Source: Anagrus nilaparvatae (taxonomy: Eukaryota; Arthropoda; Insecta; Hymenoptera; Mymaridae). Taken from it: a stretch of DNA of 64,000 nucleotides. Below the pieces are notes generated by a model, which was given only the letters and a program-made list of their open reading frames with translations, ran no database searches and was not told the origin of the DNA. Below are positions 57,686-64,000 of the stretch, piece by piece. Position 1 is the first letter of the stretch; each line of letters begins with the position of its first letter. A program made the translations under genes and the position numbers. The stretch lies in NCBI GenBank assembly GCA_022575985.1, contig JAKSXM010000247.1:1263501-1327500 (forward strand), given 5' to 3'.

Positions 57686-58954
57686 ATTTATAAAAATCCA
57701 CAATTACATTTATAAAGTATAAAATATCTCATATTTATACCTTGCTCAATTTAAACCAAAAGACTAAACATAATGGTTGGGTCTTCAAATCGATTTCAAA
57801 GTAATTTTTTCCGAAAATACTATCAAAAAAAAGCCTCAATGTTATTTTTTAACTCATAAGGTTCAGTCCTAAGTTTTTGGTGGCTATTTTAAAAAAAAGT
57901 TAGATAATTTTTCTTGTTTTTTATGTAAAAAACTCACATTAATGTAAAAAATTATTTCCTCTTAGGTCCAAATTGTAAATTTCTCGTAAAATCCGATTCT
58001 GAGATCCAAAATTTTTTTTGATCTGCATAGGTGAGAGAAGTTAATAAAATACGTCGCCTTTTTTCAAAAGTCAATTTCTCAAAAGCTTATGAATAAAAAT
58101 TCCTCAATTAGGACTCAAATTACTTATGATGCTATAAATTATTTGTTAAAAAAAAGAAACAAAGAAAATTGGATTTTGAGTGCACCTAGATCCAAAATTA
58201 GTCGATTTTATCATCTAACCAAGAGTCAGCATTTTTGACCAGCTTATTGGCCCTAGATTCGGCTTCAAATATTTGATATACCAATCAAAAGTAATACCGT
58301 ATTGTCGTCGTATTGTTAGCTAAGGCCACTATTGTTCCGTGGTTTTTCACAAAAGAATTTATAAAAATATTGAAGAGAATCGAGCCCAAAATAGTATACC
58401 GCTTTCAATGTCAATATTCACTCATTGCATTATTGACTTTAGTGTTTTTTGTTATTTTGATATATAACTAAACACTCTGAAAAAACATATCTAAATATTT
58501 TGAACCAAATTTCCGGTTTTTCAAAATATGTAACAAAGCATATTTGAAAGGACTGAAATGTATTAAAGGAACAGATTAGGAGAAAACGGAATAATTCAGT
58601 CTAAAATAACATTTTCTTTTTGTGGTGGGTGAAGTAAATACTTTTGAGCGGAATAAAAATGAGAATTCCATAGGAGGCTAAGTTGGATGTTTTCAGAAAA
58701 ATTGTAAAATGATGTCACCTTTTGAGATTTTTTCTATCAAGATTATTGTTTATACGCACAAGAAAAAGTATATAGAAAAATTGAGCCCTTGAACAAATTT
58801 AGTAAACAAAAATTAATAAATATTAGTAAATTTTATTAATAATTTAAAGTAACATTAACCAAAATTAATTATTGAGAAATGAAAAAATGACCCACACTAC
58901 TTTTTAATAATTTTTTTTTCAGTTACATAATAGAACATCCGTACACAAAAATCA

Positions 58955-58985
<31 letters not shown>

Positions 58986-61034
58986 ATTTATATATATAAA
59001 ATAAAAGATGTCCATTTCTTTTTAGTTCTTTTAAGGTCTTTGAAGATGTTGCGGAAATGTCTAAGATATAGTTTTGGGGTTTGTCCAGTAAGTTTTTCAT
59101 GTCCATTTGTATAAAAGCTAAAAGAAAGTAAGAAAGAGCTTATAGTACCAAGACAAATATATATAAGTAATATATATAGAGCTAATTCAACTGTGATCTG
59201 TCGTCTGATCGATGTCCCTCGACTACTTCTACTACTACAACTAGAAAGTAATACCAGTAGTATAAATGTATACTGACCCCTAAAGACTTGAGAAATTATT
59301 ACCCAGTATATCTTCGGCAATGTTATATAGCTTTCCTCGATGTTCTCTTCAAATATTGAATTCCCCTAGAGTATCTAAAGCAGCTTGCTATAGTCATAAT
59401 ATAACAAGAGGGGTTTCATATATATATAAAGGTATATTATTCATGTTTTAACATACACGTATATATACAACTTTATGTTCCCAAAGTTATTATAAGGGTG
59501 AAAAAAAAGTAATAGATATGATTTTACATTTTAATGGAACAATAATCGTTTTATTATCCAATTTGGGAATAAAAGTAATTCTCTTGAATAAATTATAGTT
59601 TGTTGTTATTGAAGATACATGTATGAAGGTGATGCCTAAACTGCTTTATAATTTACTTAATACTTTAAACGCCGTTAGAAATTAAGCTAAAAATTCAATT
59701 AGTCAAGTATTCATGAGTTATAAATATACTAAACTTTTTTTGTATTTTCACAAAAAAGTTTTTAATTTTACAAATCATGAATAATTTAAAAAAAAAAAAT
59801 TTCATTACAAAAATATTTTGTATTTAAAGATTGCATTTTTAATTGTACCTATATACAAAATCATTTCCAGCTAAGCTGGAATGAGCAAATTATACATGCA
59901 TTAGAGTTTGAAGACTCCTTTGTCAGTGTACGTCTTTTTAGTTTGTGTTAACTTTTGAGAAACTTAAAAAGTTTTAAAATTAACGCAAAAAAAGCTTCAT
60001 ATTTGTTGGATATCTTTAATTTTTTACAGACCCAGCATGATTCTTTTATTTAACTTAGTTCGACACCATAACTTTTTTAAGGTCCAAAAAAGTCTTTGAT
60101 ATCGCCTTATATTATAAAGTTTTATATTCATTTGCGCCATAAAAGATTTTGATCTTCTTTTTGTGAAATATATAGATTCTTTCCAACTTCATTGTTCTTT
60201 ATTTAATGACTATCAAGCGTAAAGTTGTCTATGTAACATAATTTTCGAAAACATACATTTTATGGGATAGTATAAATAAATATAAAGTAATAGAAGAATC
60301 GACGTTTCGAAAGAGGGTTCTGCTGTTGAGAAACTTAAAGATAAGAAACTTTAGTCACATATGGTCAATTCGGCCACGCGTATCATCCTATTACATTATA
60401 GAATTCTTTAACTTTATCTTATCTTACTGTCAATTTTAGATATGTACCAAAGAGAAATTAAAGAAATAAAAATAAAATTTAGTACTATTTAATTTCCAAT
60501 CGAAAATTTTTATATCGATATAAATATTAAATTATTTTATCATTTATTTTTATTCACTAAAAAAAATCCGATTGTGGCAACCGGAAATTTTCCAGTTCTT
60601 GCAATTGAAATTTTTTTTTAATTTACCTTTCTTTTAAATGACGCAAAAGCTTAATTAAAAAAATAAAGAGAAATTTAATTTAGTTGCTGCCTGTGACATT
60701 ATTAATTATTTACACATTTTTCGAGCTTCCGCAAGCAGTTTTTTTAAATATATTTTTTAGTTTTTATAATATTATGTAATTCTATATATTCAGATAGTTT
60801 AATATTTTATTATTATGACCAAAACATATTCAGAATTCAATAAAAAAAATTAATTAAAGTTATATAATTAGAATCTATTCTCAAAAAATTTATTTAACTT
60901 ACATATATAGTCATCAATAGCTTGGATATTTCAGCTTCTTGGATTAATATGAAACGATTATACACCCCTTCAAGAAAAATTGTGATTTTTTTCAAAAATC
61001 TGTTATTAAATCAATTTGCCTTTTATTAAATTTA
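57686..61034. other. Long AT-rich intergenic region, no gene recognised
   Basis: No supported gene. A 24-nt A run lies at 58963-58986. A minus-strand open frame at 58988-59320 (110 codons) has two hydrophobic stretches but begins and ends in low-complexity sequence and matches nothing I know. At 60545-60610 a CACTAAAAAAAATCCGATTG block resembles a decayed CACTG-type MITE end. Confidence 0.45.
58963..58986 (+). repeat. Poly-A tract
   Basis: Uninterrupted run of about 24 A. Confidence 0.95.
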
Positions 61035-61256
61035 AATTTTCTGGTCTGCGTTGAGACAGCACGTATTTCCCGGACGTTACGCGTCCGGCAAAGACGTGTT
61101 TTCTCGCCACAGATACAGAAAAATGTTATACGACCCTTGTCCATAAATAAGGAATGACCCAAATCGCCGTTTACCATCCTCGGCTTCGCCTCGGAATTTA
61201 CGTGGGATTTGGGCCATTCTTTACTTTTCTGGACTCGAGCCGTAAATATACTATTT
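61035..61256 (+). repeat. Structured hairpin repeat, complete copy 2
   Basis: Nearly identical to 50713-50937 across the whole unit, including CGGACGTTACGCGTCCG, CCTCGGCTTCGCCTCGG and TTTACTTTTCTGGACTCGAG. The differences are a few substitutions and a 4 bp deletion after CCTCGGAA. It is in the same orientation. A heavily decayed copy may lie at about 62585-62665 (GCAGTTAACTATCCTTGG and GTACGATTTGGGGC). Confidence 0.85.
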
Positions 61257-64000
61257 TTGAAATTTTTTTAATTTGAATTCAATATTTCGAAAGAATTTTT
61301 TTTGACACTTTAAAATTTCCTGCTAAATAACGTGATGAAATAAAAACAGATTCAGACGTAATTATTTTTTTAATAAAATTTTCGGAAAAATAAGAAAAAT
61401 TTCATTGGATTTAATAAAAAATTTTAAATATTGCCGCTAATATTATATTTAGTTTTTTTATCAGCGCCAATATAAAAAATATACCTTTATGGTTAATAAT
61501 TTATCGTAATTATTGTTTAAAATTAAAAAATGAATCATACAAGCAAATACTGATATATTTTATAACAAGACCACATATATTTTAGTTATCAAAAATTTTT
61601 AAAGTCGAATTGGTAATCAATCGTCAGATAATAATTCTGATGCATATTTAAAAAAATACAAAAACAATAATTTTCGTTCAATTCTTATCAACGTATTTTT
61701 AAACAGGTAATTTTCATTTATTCAAATTGTTTTTATACTCAGAATAAATTAACTTAAATTATTAACTTTTTTTTAATTTTATTTTTTATTACGTATGGTA
61801 TTCCTACACCTTATCATTGTTAATTATAGTAAGTTGGCTTCATTTTTGTTTAAACAAAGATTAAGAAAATTTTTGTGCTAGTTGTTTTATTATTTTACAA
61901 ATCATATTTCATTTAAAATCTTGTTATACAGGTATAAGTAACAACTGATTTTATTCTAAATTTTTAATTTGAGCTAATAGTATGCATATACACTGTAAAA
62001 AAATTTTTTGGTCAAATTTACCAAAATAAAGTATATTTCTTTTAATAAAGTTTTCTATGAATTTTGTGAACATAAATTTCTTCAATTTTTATAAAGCTTT
62101 AAATTCTTTCATGTGCTTCTTTTAAAAGTTAGCCTTTAATAAATTAATTTGAGCGTTTACGAAATATTAACAGCAACTGAAATTACAGTTATTTATTATT
62201 GCCACTATAAATAGTTCAGTATTTTACATATCTATAGGGCAAAAAATACTATTTTCTAACCTGAACATCCTGCCTTCTTTGCACTTTATAAGTAAAACTA
62301 CACTGTCAGTCTGCTGCGCTTGAATTTCTTATACATTGTTTTCAATTCAAACAAAATTGCCTGGAAATTGAAGCACAGCAATCTTACAGTTTATAATTTA
62401 AATAACGGAAATAAAATATTTTGTCCCTTTTTTTTATTAAAATTTATACTTTTCATCTTCACCGAAAAAATTTTCTACTGTTAAATAATTTATTTAAATT
62501 TTCAAACCATCACTTAAAAAATTATTGATTGATAAATATTAACCATAGAAGAAAAATTAAATTTCTCTTAGTCATAATAAAAAAGTTCGAATAAATTGCA
62601 GTTAACTATCCTTGGTTTAACCTCTAATTCAAGTACGATTTGGGGCTATAATTTTTTGGCTGTTTTAATAAAATTTTTCAGTTCTTGAAAGTAAAATACA
62701 AAAAAATACTTAATTTAAAAATTTAAATTGAAAATTTTATCGACAAGATAAGCTGATTTATTTTAAACAGGTTTTATAAAACAGTTCATAATAAACTTCA
62801 AGTGAAAATACATTCTATTAATTAAATTTATCAATATCTTATCCATTTTACAGTATCTACTTATTGACTATTGAGTAATTAAATAATAGAGATAAAAAAA
62901 ATTAAATGCTGAGTATTTTCAAAGTTATTTAAAATTTACATTGTATTGTAAAATTTATTAATTAATACTGTGTTTGCTAAAATTTGTAATTCATAATATA
63001 TCATATATTTTTATAGTATGAAAATTTGGAATTTAAAAGACACTGTAAAAACTTATTGCTTGAATTAATTAAAAATTCAAGCAGGTATCTAAGTAGCTTA
63101 TCATCAAAACTTTACCTACCTATGTAAAAAGATTAAGCTTAATTTTAAAAATTAAGCCTTTTTAGGTTAGACCATAAAAAATTAAGTTACCCAAAATAAA
63201 GTATTTTACGTGGGCAACCAAAATAAAAAAGAGATTATATTTTAATTGTAAATATAAACAAAAATGGCCATCGGAAATGGATATAACCTTCAAAGTCGTT
63301 TTTAGCGACCAAAAATACATAAGAATCACTTGCTTGAATTTATACAGCTCCACTTAAAATTTTTGGATGCATTTAACATCGCTGGCGCCTTGACAATAAT
63401 ATATTGACAATATATTAAAATTATATTCTTTCTTTTATTTGAACATATGAAACAAATAATGGATTTTCTAATGATGCGTAAATTTTGCTTGAAAATTCTA
63501 GATATTTAATTTTCAGACAAGTAAAATATGTACCTATTTTTAAGGGGAATTAATCTTCTTCGGATCTAAAAATGCTGTTATTAGTAGATACTTTCGAATT
63601 TATGACACAGTTCCCATTTTTACGTCTCTTATATATGCGTATACTTTGGGGGAACTCTTTCTGGCACTAAAGTTTGTTGCACAATGGACATACATTTACT
63701 AAATTATCAGATTTTCCCATCCTGAAAATTTTCCGCCAGAACAATTACCCTTTTAACAAGGTTTGTCTTCTATAGTATACATACATAAGTGTGTCGGTTA
63801 ATAAAAGTATGCCTAGTAAAAGGGAGCATAATTCGGGATCTTTCAGGTTTTCTGGAAGTTATAAAAGTCATTTGAATCCTTTTTTCAGACAAATTTTAGA
63901 TATTTCTGAAACAATATTTTTATACGATGTTTATAATTTTTCTGAAAAAATGGTAATTTAATAAAATTTTCTAAGTAAATCGACAATTAAGTAAGATTTT
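61257..64000. other. AT-rich intergenic region with MITE remnants, no gene recognised
   Basis: No supported gene. CACTGT-type ends occur at about 61991, 62302 and 63043, none with a clear partner. The one at 62302 resembles the 54256 MITE. The minus-strand frame at 63162-63353 has no motif. The window ends in AT-rich sequence. Confidence 0.45.

Noticed and set aside
58988..59320. 110-codon minus-strand frame with hydrophobic segments
   Set aside because: Runs into low-complexity sequence, has no family resemblance, and overlaps another frame. Chance open frame in AT-rich DNA is more likely.
1..64000. Viral or proviral insertion (such as a wasp-associated virus segment)
   Set aside because: No viral structural or replication gene motif and no segment-type direct repeat was seen. 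All mobile sequences fit transposons or retrotransposons.

Overview
The window looks like nuclear DNA from an insect. It is very AT-rich and gene-sparse, and its genes carry spliceosomal introns (GT..AG, with GTAAGT-type donors). The three gene families fit an insect: a Tsp2A-type tetraspanin, two Tret1-like sugar transporters and a chemosensory ionotropic-receptor-like protein. The order cannot be fixed from the sequence. A hymenopteran such as a braconid wasp is plausible but is only an inference. Roughly 10% of the window is host coding sequence or introns. Most of the rest is mobile DNA, dominated by foldback (palindromic) elements.

Layout. 1-13 kb: no recognisable host gene. It holds a 0.5 kb hairpin, a 1.76 kb nearly loopless palindrome (2059-3814), a G-rich minisatellite inside a repeat whose ends carry AACATGTTCCATG (about 4775-5820), and a second copy of that repeat family near 10.7-11 kb. 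13.1-14.4 kb: a Ginger-like DNA transposon with about 250 bp inverted ends and a decayed KRBA2-like coding remnant. 14.96-16.23 kb: a complete five-exon tetraspanin (Tsp2A), followed by a 658 bp hAT MITE with a perfect 8 bp target duplication. 17-23 kb: AT-rich repeats and a broken non-LTR reverse transcriptase. 23.44-27.56 kb: a 4.1 kb foldback hAT element with a perfect 8 bp duplication, into which an 830 bp TTAA-flanked (piggyBac-type) element has inserted.

28.07-30.89 kb: Tret1-like gene A (two exons). 32.65-33.83 kb: a foldback carrying the cysteine-rich C-terminus of an unknown transposon protein. 35.6-36.2 kb: a MITE inside an unusually GC-rich patch. 37.5-38.0 kb: a BEL/Pao integrase remnant. 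38.5-45 kb: a tRNA-like SINE head and two copies of a long AT-rich repeat that bracket a single-exon ionotropic-receptor-like gene on the minus strand (40945-42804). 46.18-47.87 kb: Tret1-like gene B (two exons, same intron position and same exon-2 length as A). 48-64 kb: no recognised gene. It contains copies of a structured hairpin repeat, a PIF/Harbinger-type MITE, CACTG-type MITEs and more copies of the two dispersed families.

The host genes do not form a pathway. Tsp2A is a gut-junction protein, the Tret1-like pair is a local gene duplication of sugar carriers, and the receptor-like gene lies between the two transporters. The strongest candidates for undescribed biology are two dispersed repeat families: one marked by TTTTTGGGTCGCTGATCACG (about 17 occurrences in both orientations), the other by AACATGTTCCATG ends around G-rich tandem repeats. 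The set of giant foldback elements is also notable.
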